Assembly (NCBI GenBank): GCA_018268995.1
Contig: JAFDVL010000005.1
Location: 1 to 64,000 of the forward strand
Length of the DNA stretch: 64,000 bases
Source: Acidobacteriota bacterium
GTDB taxonomy: Bacteria > Acidobacteriota > Blastocatellia > RBC074
Reading direction: 5' to 3'
The notes below the pieces were generated by a model. It searched no databases and was not told the origin of the DNA. It saw only the letters and a list, made by a program, of their open reading frames with translations. The translations under genes were made by a program, and so were the position numbers. Below, one piece after another: positions 56,870 to 64,000 of this stretch; the stretch's first letter is position 1; each line of letters starts with the position of its first letter.

Positions 56870-58057
56870 ATGAATGTCGGAGAAATTCAAGAAATCACGA
56901 TTGAAAAAGTGATCTATGGCGGTGACGGCTTAGGACGGGTACATCAGCAAACGGTTTTTGTGCCATTTGCCGCGCCCGGAGATCGTTTGCGGGTAAGGAT
57001 TACCAAGCTGGAACGCAACTTCGCGCGCGCGGTAATTGAGGAAATTCTCGGACCTTCGCCCCAGCGTCGTGAGCCGCCCTGCAAACATTTTGGCATCTGC
57101 GGCGGCTGCCAGTTGCAACACATTGATTACTCAACGCAACTGAAAATCAAGGCCGACATTATTCGCGAATCTCTGCAAAGAATCGGCGGCATCAAATGGG
57201 AAAACGAGATCGAAGTGCTGTCAGCGGATGAATTTGGCTATCGCGCCCGCGCAGAGATAAAACGCGGCGCAGATGCGACGTTGGGGTTCTTTCAGGCAAA
57301 CTCTCATGAGATTTGCGAAATAACGGAATGCCCAATTTTATTGCCTGCGGCGCAGCAAAAGCTACAAGCGTTACGAACCAAAGCAGATTCGCTCCCGAAA
57401 AGCGCGACGAGAGTTTATTTGACTGCTGGCGACGAAGAAGTCATTGCCACGCCAGCCACAGGCGAAAACGCCCGAACAGCCGAAATTGACGCGCGCGGCA
57501 CGGTGGCGCAAACAATTTCTGGTTTTAATTATCACTTCGGCGTGCGCACGTTCTTTCAATCGAATCGTTTGTTGGTCGAGAAACTGGTCAGCACTGCGAT
57601 TGGCGACGCACACGGCAAAGTTGCCTTTGATCTTTATGCCGGAGCGGGGTTGTTTTCATTGCCTCTCGCGCAAAGATTCAAACAGGTCTATGCGGTCGAA
57701 GGCAGCAAAATTTCCGTGCATCACGGTCTTGCTAACGCGCAGACCAACCACATCCAAAATGTCAGTTACGAAGCATTGTCTGTTGAATCGTGGCTGAAGC
57801 ATAAAGCGCCAAAACTTCCGCGCCCGGATTTCGTTTTGCTTGATCCGCCCCGTGCCGGAGCGGGAGAGCCGGTCGTCAATCGCTTGCTTTCGCTCAAGCC
57901 CAAAGCAATTCATTACGTTTCGTGTGATCCGACAACCCTGGCACGCGATCTGAAGTTGATGAGAACAGGTGGTTATCGGCTGAATGCTGTGACTATGCTG
58001 GATATGTTTCCACAAACTTTTCATGTGGAAACGGTAGTGAAGTTAACCGCAGGGTAG
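56870..58057 (+). CDS. RNA (uracil-5-)-methyltransferase, TrmA/RlmD family
   Basis: 395 residues. An N-terminal TRAM-like domain (GEIQEITIEKVIYGGDGLGR) is followed by a Cys cluster for a 4Fe-4S centre (CKHFGICGGCQLQ plus a later Cys), then the SAM domain: FDLYAGAGLFSLPLAQRF, LDPPRAGAG, and the nucleophile Cys in HYVSCDPTTLARDLK. The family makes 5-methyluridine in 23S rRNA or tRNA; which target cannot be decided. Standard length. Several hairpins follow before comEC. Confidence 0.92.
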   Translation: MNVGEIQEITIEKVIYGGDGLGRVHQQTVFVPFAAPGDRLRVRITKLERNFARAVIEEILGPSPQRREPPCKHFGICGGCQLQHIDYSTQLKIKADIIRESLQRIGGIKWENEIEVLSADEFGYRARAEIKRGADATLGFFQANSHEICEITECPILLPAAQQKLQALRTKADSLPKSATRVYLTAGDEEVIATPATGENARTAEIDARGTVAQTISGFNYHFGVRTFFQSNRLLVEKLVSTAIGDAHGKVAFDLYAGAGLFSLPLAQRFKQVYAVEGSKISVHHGLANAQTNHIQNVSYEALSVESWLKHKAPKLPRPDFVLLDPPRAGAGEPVVNRLLSLKPKAIHYVSCDPTTLARDLKLMRTGGYRLNAVTMLDMFPQTFHVETVVKLTAG

Positions 58058-58063
58058 ATGTAC

Positions 58064-58082
58064 GACAGGCGGCTCGCCTGTC
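58064..58082. repeat. REP-like hairpin GACAGGCG-GCT-CGCCTGTC
   Basis: A perfect 8-bp stem with a 3-base loop, 6 bp after the methyltransferase stop. It belongs to the same geometric class as the hairpins at 9860, 54961 and 56018. Confidence 0.7.
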
Positions 58083-58089
58083 ACCCAAA

Positions 58090-58110
58090 TAGCTGTCGAG
58101 CCGTCAGCTA
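58090..58110. repeat. Hairpin TAGCTG/CAGCTA
   Basis: A 6-bp stem over a 9-base loop TCGAGCCGT. Read in reverse it shares CGGCTCG with the hairpin at 58064. Confidence 0.45.
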
Positions 58111-58136
58111 TCGCAAGAATCAACCGAAAAAACACA

Positions 58137-58159
58137 AGACAGGCAGGACGCTTGTCTTT
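58137..58159. repeat. Hairpin AAGACAGGC-AGGAC-GCTTGTCTT
   Basis: A 9-bp stem with one G-T pair and a 5-base loop, ending 8 bp before the comEC ATG. It is part of the run of hairpins in this gap and leaves little room for a ribosome site. Confidence 0.5.
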
Positions 58160-58166
58160 CCTTGTT

Positions 58167-60983
58167 ATGCCCCATCGCCTCGCCTTCGCACAATTCAGCG
58201 TGCGTGAGCAGCCGCTTCTCTTTTTCGCTGTCACGTTTATTACCGGCGAATTGGTGGCGGCAAAATCTTCGCGTTTCAATCTCAATTTTTGGTTCATTTC
58301 GGCGCTTGCTTTTTTCGTCGGCGCACTGCTCCTGATAGGGGTTCGCAACTGGCGGCGTGATTGGATTGTCACGCTGATTTTATTGGCAAATTGCTTCGCT
58401 TGTGGTGGTTTGTTGTGGTCGCTGAATGAAGCGGGTATCGCGGAACAACGCATCAAACAACTCTTCGCGCGGGGCGTGATTCAAGCCACTGAACCCGTAG
58501 AAATCTGGGGCACGATCAGCGCGGCACCTGAGCTTGCGCCAGATCGAATTTACCTGGAAATCGCTATCGAACGCATCGCAACGTTGGGCAAGGAGCAAAC
58601 CGCTTCGGGGACGGTGCGAGTGGTTGTGCCTTTTGCCGAAGCGCAGGATCGTACGGACTATGATGCGTTGCAGCTTGATTACGGCGCAGAGATCCGCGCC
58701 TTGGCCAATTTGCGCAAAGCACACGGTTATCGCAATCCGGGCGCACCGGATTTTGACGAACTGCTGGAATATCGCGGCTACGATGCAACAGGCCTGATAA
58801 AAAGCGCGCTGCTGATCGAACGACTGGGGGACGGATCACAATCTCGAATCCTGCATTTTCTCTATGCCATTCGCGCCAATTCTATCGCAGTGATTTTGCG
58901 CAGTTTCACACAACCGACTGCCGGAATTTTGGCCGCAGCGTTGTTTGGCAATCAGCATTTTCTTTCCCGCGATACGGCAGAATCGTTTCGTGTTGGCGGC
59001 ACATTTCATTTGCTCGTGATTTCAGGCTTGCACGTAGCAATGCTGGCGCTTGTGATTTCGTGGCTGACAGCCAAGCTGATCAAATCGCGCGGCTGGCGAT
59101 TGGTGGTCGTGATGTCGCTTTTGTGGTCATATGCTCTGATGATCGGAGCGCAACCTGCCATCACTCGGGCAACGGTAATGCTGACATTTGTGTTGATCGG
59201 CCAACTGATTTTTCGCACTGCGCCAGGAGCAAATACATTGGCGGCGTCGGCATTGGTTTTGCTGGCCTGGCAGCCGCGCGATCTTTTTAATCCCGCCTTC
59301 CGGCTTTCGTTTTTGACAGTTCTTATTGTCGTCACAATCACGGTGCCGTTATTGGATCGCCTGAAACGACTTGGTGAATGGCAACCTTCTACACTGACAC
59401 CATATCCACCACGGGTTCCAAGCTGGTTGAAATCATGTGCCGAAATTTTACATTGGAATGAAGCCAGGTTTCAGGAAGAAATGCGCAAGGCACCGATTCA
59501 TTATCGGCTGGAAAAAGCGAGGGCAGCAAAATGGTTCAGCCAAACACGTTACAAACAATGGATGCAACTCAGCTTTCGTTGGCTCGTGACAACTTTCATC
59601 GCCACAGTCAGCATACAGCTCGGCTTGTTACCGCTGATGATTGCGTATTTTCATCGCGTGTCATTTGTCTCGCCGATTACAAATGCAGTGCAAGGTGCAT
59701 TGATTTTTGTGCTTATGATGGTCGGAGTCGCGTATTTATTCATCTATTCGCTGGTCGGCGGCTTGGTGATGAAACTTGCAATGATAGTGAATGGGGTTGG
59801 CTGGTTAACAGCACACACAACCGATTGGTTACTGGTATCGCGCAAATTAAATTTCCGCGTTCCTGATTACGGGGCGAACTCGACGTGGATATATACAGTT
59901 TATTTTGCGCTGGTGCTGGTGCTGATCATCGCCCTAAGTCTTTGGAATCCATTTTCGCTTTACAGCTTGCAGCAAAAGAAAAAAAGGGCGAAAGAGAAAA
60001 TAGGGGACAGGCTGAAAGCATTGCGACGAGAACTGTTCTGGCAGGGCGCATTCTCTTCCGCCGCCGTACTCTTTGTTGTTACTGCGAGTTTATCCCTGCT
60101 CATTGTGCTTCTTATCTGGCACCCTCATCAACACGAATTCGAGCCGGGACGATTGGAAATCACGTTTCTGGATGTCGGACAAGGCGATGGGATGCTAATC
60201 ACCTTCCCGAATGGCAAGCTGATGTTGCTTGATAGCGGCGGGCGAATTCCGACAGATTTAGCGCAGACCGAAGGCGAAGAAGTGTTTGTCGAAGACCGCA
60301 TCAGCATTGGTGAAGCGGCTGTTTCTCCCTTCCTCTGGCAGCGTGGCATTAAGCAGTTGGACTTTATCACCGCAAGTCACGGGCATTCCGACCACACACA
60401 AGGCTTCGAGGACATTGGCAAAAGCTTCACCATCAGCGCAGCCTTAACGGGCGTGATCCCGGAGGACGACAAACAATTTGATGCGTTTCGACAGGCGGTT
60501 TTGCAAGCAAACGCACCATTGAAATCGCTGAGGCGCGGCGACAGTATGGAAATTGCTGGCGTGACGATTGAGGTGTTGACGCCATATCCAGATGCGCTCA
60601 ATGCAATGCAAGCGGCCAACAATCAATCGCTTGTCCTACGACTGCGATTCGGACAGCGGGTGTTTTTGCTCACGGGCGACATTGAAAAAGAAATCGAAGC
60701 GAAGCTGGTTGCAGAAAACGAAGACTTGAAAACCGACGTGCTAAAAGTTGCGCATCACGGCTCACGGAGTTCTTCGACGCCTGAGTTTCTGGCGCGTGCG
60801 CAACCCGATTTTGCCGTGATTTCTGTCGCCAATCCAAGCCCGTTTGATCATCCCCATCCTGAGACCATGACCAGCTTGCAAAACATCGGCGCACACGTTT
60901 TGCAAACCAGTAAATGTGGTGCGATTACCGTCTCAACGGATGGGAAGGATTTGCAGGTGAAGACGTTCGTCAAATGCGAATGA
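58167..60983 (+). CDS. comEC: DNA uptake channel protein ComEC
   Basis: 938 residues from the ATG at 58167; a TTG at 58152 is an alternative. Three parts are visible: an N-terminal DUF4131-like region with membrane helices, the central competence domain with many helices (VISGLHVAMLALVISWL, GAQPAITRATVMLTFVLIG), and a C-terminal MBL-fold domain (LDVGQGDGMLI, ITASHGHSDHTQG, LKVAHHGSRSSSTPEFL) with metal His/Asp intact. ComEC carries single-stranded DNA across the inner membrane; the MBL domain may degrade the other strand. The gene overlaps the end of the convergent ComEA-like gene by 14 bp. Confidence 0.93.
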   Translation: MPHRLAFAQFSVREQPLLFFAVTFITGELVAAKSSRFNLNFWFISALAFFVGALLLIGVRNWRRDWIVTLILLANCFACGGLLWSLNEAGIAEQRIKQLFARGVIQATEPVEIWGTISAAPELAPDRIYLEIAIERIATLGKEQTASGTVRVVVPFAEAQDRTDYDALQLDYGAEIRALANLRKAHGYRNPGAPDFDELLEYRGYDATGLIKSALLIERLGDGSQSRILHFLYAIRANSIAVILRSFTQPTAGILAAALFGNQHFLSRDTAESFRVGGTFHLLVISGLHVAMLALVISWLTAKLIKSRGWRLVVVMSLLWSYALMIGAQPAITRATVMLTFVLIGQLIFRTAPGANTLAASALVLLAWQPRDLFNPAFRLSFLTVLIVVTITVPLLDRLKRLGEWQPSTLTPYPPRVPSWLKSCAEILHWNEARFQEEMRKAPIHYRLEKARAAKWFSQTRYKQWMQLSFRWLVTTFIATVSIQLGLLPLMIAYFHRVSFVSPITNAVQGALIFVLMMVGVAYLFIYSLVGGLVMKLAMIVNGVGWLTAHTTDWLLVSRKLNFRVPDYGANSTWIYTVYFALVLVLIIALSLWNPFSLYSLQQKKKRAKEKIGDRLKALRRELFWQGAFSSAAVLFVVTASLSLLIVLLIWHPHQHEFEPGRLEITFLDVGQGDGMLITFPNGKLMLLDSGGRIPTDLAQTEGEEVFVEDRISIGEAAVSPFLWQRGIKQLDFITASHGHSDHTQGFEDIGKSFTISAALTGVIPEDDKQFDAFRQAVLQANAPLKSLRRGDSMEIAGVTIEVLTPYPDALNAMQAANNQSLVLRLRFGQRVFLLTGDIEKEIEAKLVAENEDLKTDVLKVAHHGSRSSSTPEFLARAQPDFAVISVANPSPFDHPHPETMTSLQNIGAHVLQTSKCGAITVSTDGKDLQVKTFVKCE

Positions 60984-61290
60984 GATGGGCGATTTCACGA
61001 TAGCGTTTCGTGCTTAGACCTTTGATGATAATGATGTCTTGTGGGCGTTTGAAGGGGCCGTGTTTCTGGCGATGCTCAAGAATCCGGCGAGCTACGGTTT
61101 GGCCAACATAAGGCAAGCGCATCAGTTCTTCGACAGGAGCGGTGTTGAGGTTGATGCGCTCCTGCGCCCACGTTGGCGATAGCAAAAGACAAAAGGCAAA
61201 GATCAAAAGGCCAAAGTGGAAGGCAGAGCGGCGGGCGATTTTGATCCATAAAGAAAAACCTGAGATTTCGCCTCTTGCCTTCTCTCTCAT
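60970..61290 (-). CDS. ComEA-like helix-hairpin-helix protein
   Basis: 106 residues. A membrane anchor or signal (FGLLIFAFCLLLSPTWA) is followed by an HhH domain: INLNTAPVEELMRLPYVGQTVARRILEHRQKHGPF then IKGLSTKRYREIAHLIRI, the ComEA pattern. ComEA binds incoming DNA in the periplasm. It is the last gene of a minus-strand run and its end overlaps the end of comEC. Its start overlaps the cyclotransferase stop by 4 bp. Confidence 0.85.
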   Translation of the reverse strand: MREKARGEISGFSLWIKIARRSAFHFGLLIFAFCLLLSPTWAQERINLNTAPVEELMRLPYVGQTVARRILEHRQKHGPFKRPQDIIIIKGLSTKRYREIAHLIRI

Positions 61291-62114
61291 TTCTTCTTCA
61301 GTCGAATCTCAAACAGCTTTGGCCATTTTTTGCCTGTGACGAATAAGCGATCCTGTGCGGCATCATAGGCAATGCCATTCAGAACATCCGTATCGGCGTT
61401 TTCATCTTCGGGTTTGAGCAAATCACGCATATCAATCCAGCCCAGAATGTTGCCATCTTTCGGATCAATACGCACGATACGATCTTCCTGCCAGATGTTG
61501 GCAAAAATTTCCCCCTTCACATATTCCAATTCGTTCAGCTTCTCAACACGACGATTGTTATCGTAAATGCTGATGCGACGCTGTTCCTGAAATGTTTCCG
61601 GGTCAAGAAATCGCAGTTGGTGCGAACCATCGCTTAAGATCAGAGATTTGCCGTCGTGTGTCAGGCCCCAGCCTTCGCCGCGATATTTGAATTCGCCTTT
61701 GGCGGCAAAAGTTTCGGCATCATAAATAAACCCCTTCTCGTCTTCCCACGTAAGCTGAAATAATTTGCCACCAAACAAGGCCAACCCTTCGGCAAAATAT
61801 GGTTCCGGCACATCAATTTTTTTGAGCACTTTTCCCGTTGCAAGCTCGACTTTACGCAAACTGGAATGACCACCGTGTGCAGCATTCAAACCAGCACTTT
61901 CATAAAAAATGCCGTTATCAAAAACCAACCCTTGCGTAAAAGAGGTTCGATCATGTGGATAAGTATTGACCACCTCATACGTGTAAATCGGTGCCTCAGC
62001 CGCAGCTTTGTCGGGAGAGGAAGAAGTAACTGCAACCGAAGTCGGGACGCTTGGCCCCTGACAGGCAGAAATAAAAATCAGTAACGAAAAGAGTAAGCTA
62101 TGTAATGATTTCAT
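61287..62114 (-). CDS. Glutaminyl cyclotransferase-like lipoprotein
   Basis: 275 residues. Lipobox ISAC with Cys18. The mature part is a propeller of the plant-type/bacterial glutaminyl cyclotransferase family: VVNTYPHDRTSFTQGLVFDNGIFYESAGLN, GLALFGGKLFQLTWEDEKGF, GEGWGLTHDGKSLILSDGS and LNELEYVKGEIFANIWQEDRIVRID. The family turns N-terminal Gln into pyroglutamate. It lies 12 bp after the histidine kinase gene and overlaps the ComEA-like gene. Confidence 0.9.
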   Translation of the reverse strand: MKSLHSLLFSLLIFISACQGPSVPTSVAVTSSSPDKAAAEAPIYTYEVVNTYPHDRTSFTQGLVFDNGIFYESAGLNAAHGGHSSLRKVELATGKVLKKIDVPEPYFAEGLALFGGKLFQLTWEDEKGFIYDAETFAAKGEFKYRGEGWGLTHDGKSLILSDGSHQLRFLDPETFQEQRRISIYDNNRRVEKLNELEYVKGEIFANIWQEDRIVRIDPKDGNILGWIDMRDLLKPEDENADTDVLNGIAYDAAQDRLFVTGKKWPKLFEIRLKKK

Positions 62115-62126
62115 GCGGCGAGAATA

Positions 62127-63236
62127 TCAGGTTGAAGTGAATTTCGGTAATCGAATCCAAAAGCGAGAGCCACGATTCGCGTGCGGCATATATCCAATGG
62201 TGCCGCCCCAACGCTCAATCATAACGCGACAGAAATAAAGCCCGAATCCATATTGTCCTCGTTTGGTTTGGGCAAACTTCTGAAACAAAGTCCCGGCCAG
62301 CTCGGCAGGAACTCCAGGGCCTTCGTCTTCGACGTTGAGCAAGGCGTGTGTGCCTTCATCCTGCAAGCTGATATTGACAACCGAAAAAGGCGGGCCAACA
62401 CGCAGGGCATTTTCGACCAGGTTGAGAATCACGTGCTGCAATCGCACCCGATCACCAACCACTTTCCAATCACATGCGCAATCCGTTTTGGGGTCAAGCT
62501 GTAAATTGACTTTATGCAACGAGGCGGTCGCGGCTAAATCATTTATGACCTGACGCACACACCCCAATAAATCCGGCACCTGATCGCTTTCCATTTTGAA
62601 GGGATCAAGGGATTCCATCTCTGCCGAAAACGCCTGCACAATATCATTCACCAAGCGTTCCTGCTGTGCGTGCTGCCGTTGTCCGAGCAACAAAGAATCT
62701 CTGCCATCCGTTGTGAGTGATTCAGTGCCGAGGGCGGAAAAAGAAAGTTTGACTCCCATCAGCAAACTTACCAGATCGTGAGCGATGCAATGCAGGAGAA
62801 TTTCTTTTTTCTGGATTTCCTTGATGAGCTGGCTTTGCAGGAGGGCTTTCTCTCTGGCGATTTGTAATAAGCGCCGACGCTCTTCGTGCGCGACTCCCAA
62901 CAATTGAATGAGCAGAATCTTGCGCTCACCTAAGCATAAAGCTGCTGCTTCCAGATGGTCTTCTTTGCCTGAAGGCCCTTTTTCTTCCCACGAACCCGAC
63001 CGCAAAATTCCAGGCCGTGATTCCTGCCAGAATGCTTCTGCATCCACCAGAAAATTTTCCAGGAATGGAGACGTCAAATCCATCCGCAATTGCTGGGGGT
63101 TGGCAACAGCATCCGTGTAAAGCCACGAAAACCAGGCAGGAATTGCGCTGATAACGGTGAAGGAACGATCTGGCAAGTGCTCCAGGACCATCACATCAAG
63201 TGCTGTCAATAATTCTGTCAGGAATGAGTCACTCAT
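62127..63236 (-). CDS. Soluble histidine kinase of the GTPase module
   Basis: 369 residues from the ATG at 63236. No membrane helix. Residues 1-110 look like a PAS-type sensor; 115-145 are a coiled coil; the H-box is LLHCIAHDLVSLLMG with His153; the ATPase has LVENALRVG, DEGPGVP, KFAQTKRGQYGFGLYFCRVM. The G1 box is shortened (DEGPGV) but complete. No response regulator is adjacent. It begins 7 bp after the Ras-like GTPase, indicating a functional link. Confidence 0.88.
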   Translation of the reverse strand: MSDSFLTELLTALDVMVLEHLPDRSFTVISAIPAWFSWLYTDAVANPQQLRMDLTSPFLENFLVDAEAFWQESRPGILRSGSWEEKGPSGKEDHLEAAALCLGERKILLIQLLGVAHEERRRLLQIAREKALLQSQLIKEIQKKEILLHCIAHDLVSLLMGVKLSFSALGTESLTTDGRDSLLLGQRQHAQQERLVNDIVQAFSAEMESLDPFKMESDQVPDLLGCVRQVINDLAATASLHKVNLQLDPKTDCACDWKVVGDRVRLQHVILNLVENALRVGPPFSVVNISLQDEGTHALLNVEDEGPGVPAELAGTLFQKFAQTKRGQYGFGLYFCRVMIERWGGTIGYMPHANRGSRFWIRLPKFTST

Positions 63237-63243
63237 ACCAAGT

Positions 63244-63735
63244 CTACAACATCTGCTTGGCCAGCGTAGCAAATGCTTCTTCCACACCCTGTCCTGTTTT
63301 TGCGCTCCCCTGAAACACGTGCCAGCCTTTGTTTATTAACTCTTCGACAGTACGGTCATCTACTTCCCAACTGTCTTTTAAATCAGCTTTGTTAAGGACA
63401 ATTACAAAAGGAACCTTTCCCACTGCTTCTTCGGTGCGTTGTTGCAGGACAAGAGCCTTGTCGAGCGTTTCGCGCCGCGTGCCGTCAATGACTAACAAAT
63501 AGCCAGAAGCACCGCGCAAGTATGACATATGCACTTTTTGAAATTCATCTTCGCCATACAAATCCCACAAAATCAGATTTACCAGCTTGTCTTCGACCTG
63601 TACTTGTTTCTTATCAATTTTGACCCCCACGGTTGTGTGGTACTTGTCAGAAAAGATGCTACGAACAAAGCGCGCCACCAAACTGGTTTTGCCCACCGCG
63701 AAAGAACCGAGCATGCAGATTTTTTTCTGGATCAT
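63244..63735 (-). CDS. Ras-like small GTPase
   Basis: 163 residues, close to the size of eukaryotic Ras/Rab. G1 GSFAVGKTS (residues 10-18), G2 Thr in TTVG, G3 WDLYGED, G4 NKAD, G5 GSAKTG. In G3 the catalytic Gln of Ras (position 61) is replaced by Glu, which may slow hydrolysis or make it need a partner. No membrane or lipidation motif. It lies between an OmpA-like gene and a histidine kinase gene. Similar prokaryotic Ras-superfamily proteins exist (MglA and others), but this lacks MglA-specific features that I could see. Confidence 0.9.
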   Translation of the reverse strand: MIQKKICMLGSFAVGKTSLVARFVRSIFSDKYHTTVGVKIDKKQVQVEDKLVNLILWDLYGEDEFQKVHMSYLRGASGYLLVIDGTRRETLDKALVLQQRTEEAVGKVPFVIVLNKADLKDSWEVDDRTVEELINKGWHVFQGSAKTGQGVEEAFATLAKQML

Positions 63736-63786
63736 GGCCTGATAGCTCGTGGTATCTGAATTGTGAAGCCGTCGCCGCGCATTACA

Positions 63787-64000
63787 CTATGAACCTACTT
63801 CGACTTTAAATGTCACCCGACGGTTGGCTTCAGGAAGATCGGCAATCGGGTGCTGATCGCCTACGCCTTCAGTAATAAATTTCGTTCTTTTCAATTGACC
63901 GCTACGCGTCTCTAAAAGGGTCTTTACTTCCTGCGCGCGCTCCTGGCTCAATGTTTGGTTGATCGCTTTCGTCCCGGTTGAATCTGTATGCCCAATAGCC
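63787..64000 (-). CDS. OmpA-like peptidoglycan-binding domain protein (partial)
   Basis: Only the last 70 codons are inside the window. They match an OmpA/MotB C-terminal domain: AIGHTDSTGTKAINQTLSQERAQEV, GVGDQHPIADLPEANRRVTFKVE. The Asp and Arg that bind diaminopimelate are present. The full protein is probably an outer-membrane or lipoprotein anchor to peptidoglycan. 51 bp separate it from the GTPase gene, so it may open the operon or be its second gene. Confidence 0.85.
   Translation of the reverse strand, partial: AIGHTDSTGTKAINQTLSQERAQEVKTLLETRSGQLKRTKFITEGVGDQHPIADLPEANRRVTFKVEVGS

Overview
The window looks like a chromosomal segment of an Acidobacteriota bacterium, perhaps class Blastocatellia. 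This is an inference from mid-range GC, many small secreted proteins, tandem carboxypeptidase-regulatory-like proteins, Hanks-type kinase plus FHA genes, and a compact division and cell-wall cluster. No rRNA or tRNA gene, CRISPR array, prophage or transposase gene was recognised. No sequence search was possible, so family names rest on motifs read by eye.

Layout. 1-4148 (minus): a giant secreted protein with HEAT-like repeats, running off the left edge inside a transglutaminase-like domain. 4515-9839 (plus): a DHH phosphoesterase, two metallo-beta-lactamase-fold proteins, a YceI lipoprotein, a 30-codon ORF coupled to a secreted intradiol-dioxygenase-like protein, and a three-repeat Kelch-like protein. 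9900-13846 (minus): two paralogous carboxypeptidase-regulatory-like proteins preceded by a 51-residue membrane protein. 14006-18780 (plus): a histidine kinase/response regulator pair read from a promoter that predicts a leaderless mRNA, two small secreted proteins and an MFS exporter. 18813-27104 (mostly minus): RecU-like resolvase, YebC, a PilZ protein, an FHA protein, a Ser/Thr kinase and homoserine dehydrogenase. 27282-31074: a membrane protein, a Tat-exported sugar isomerase-like protein, a FecR-domain protein and a ZIP transporter.

31299-48996 is the dcw cluster, with gene order mraZ, rsmH, ftsL, ftsI, murE, murF, mraY, murD, ftsW, murG, murC, ftsQ, ftsA, ftsZ. Its promoter is followed by three 10-bp-spaced GTGG boxes that match an MraZ operator. 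ftsZ has a second promoter and a short upstream ORF overlapping its start. murB and ddl are absent. The four longest gaps inside the cluster all contain inverted repeats.

49418-56815 holds an Hfq-like gene, pdxA, nadC, birA, a caspase-like/TPR protein, coaX and an unknown gene. 56870-60983 holds a TrmA/RlmD-family RNA methyltransferase gene and comEC. 60970-64000 (minus) is a probable five-gene unit: OmpA-like protein (cut by the edge), Ras-like GTPase, soluble histidine kinase, glutaminyl cyclotransferase and a ComEA-like protein.

The most interesting points are: a 119-bp MITE/REPIN-like element (55941-56059) with 22-bp terminal inverted repeats and 8-bp target duplications, inserted into another inverted repeat; hairpins of fixed geometry whose stem changes are compensated; the OmpA/GTPase/kinase module; two small genes (13691-13846 and 8608-8700); and the leaderless kinase transcript.
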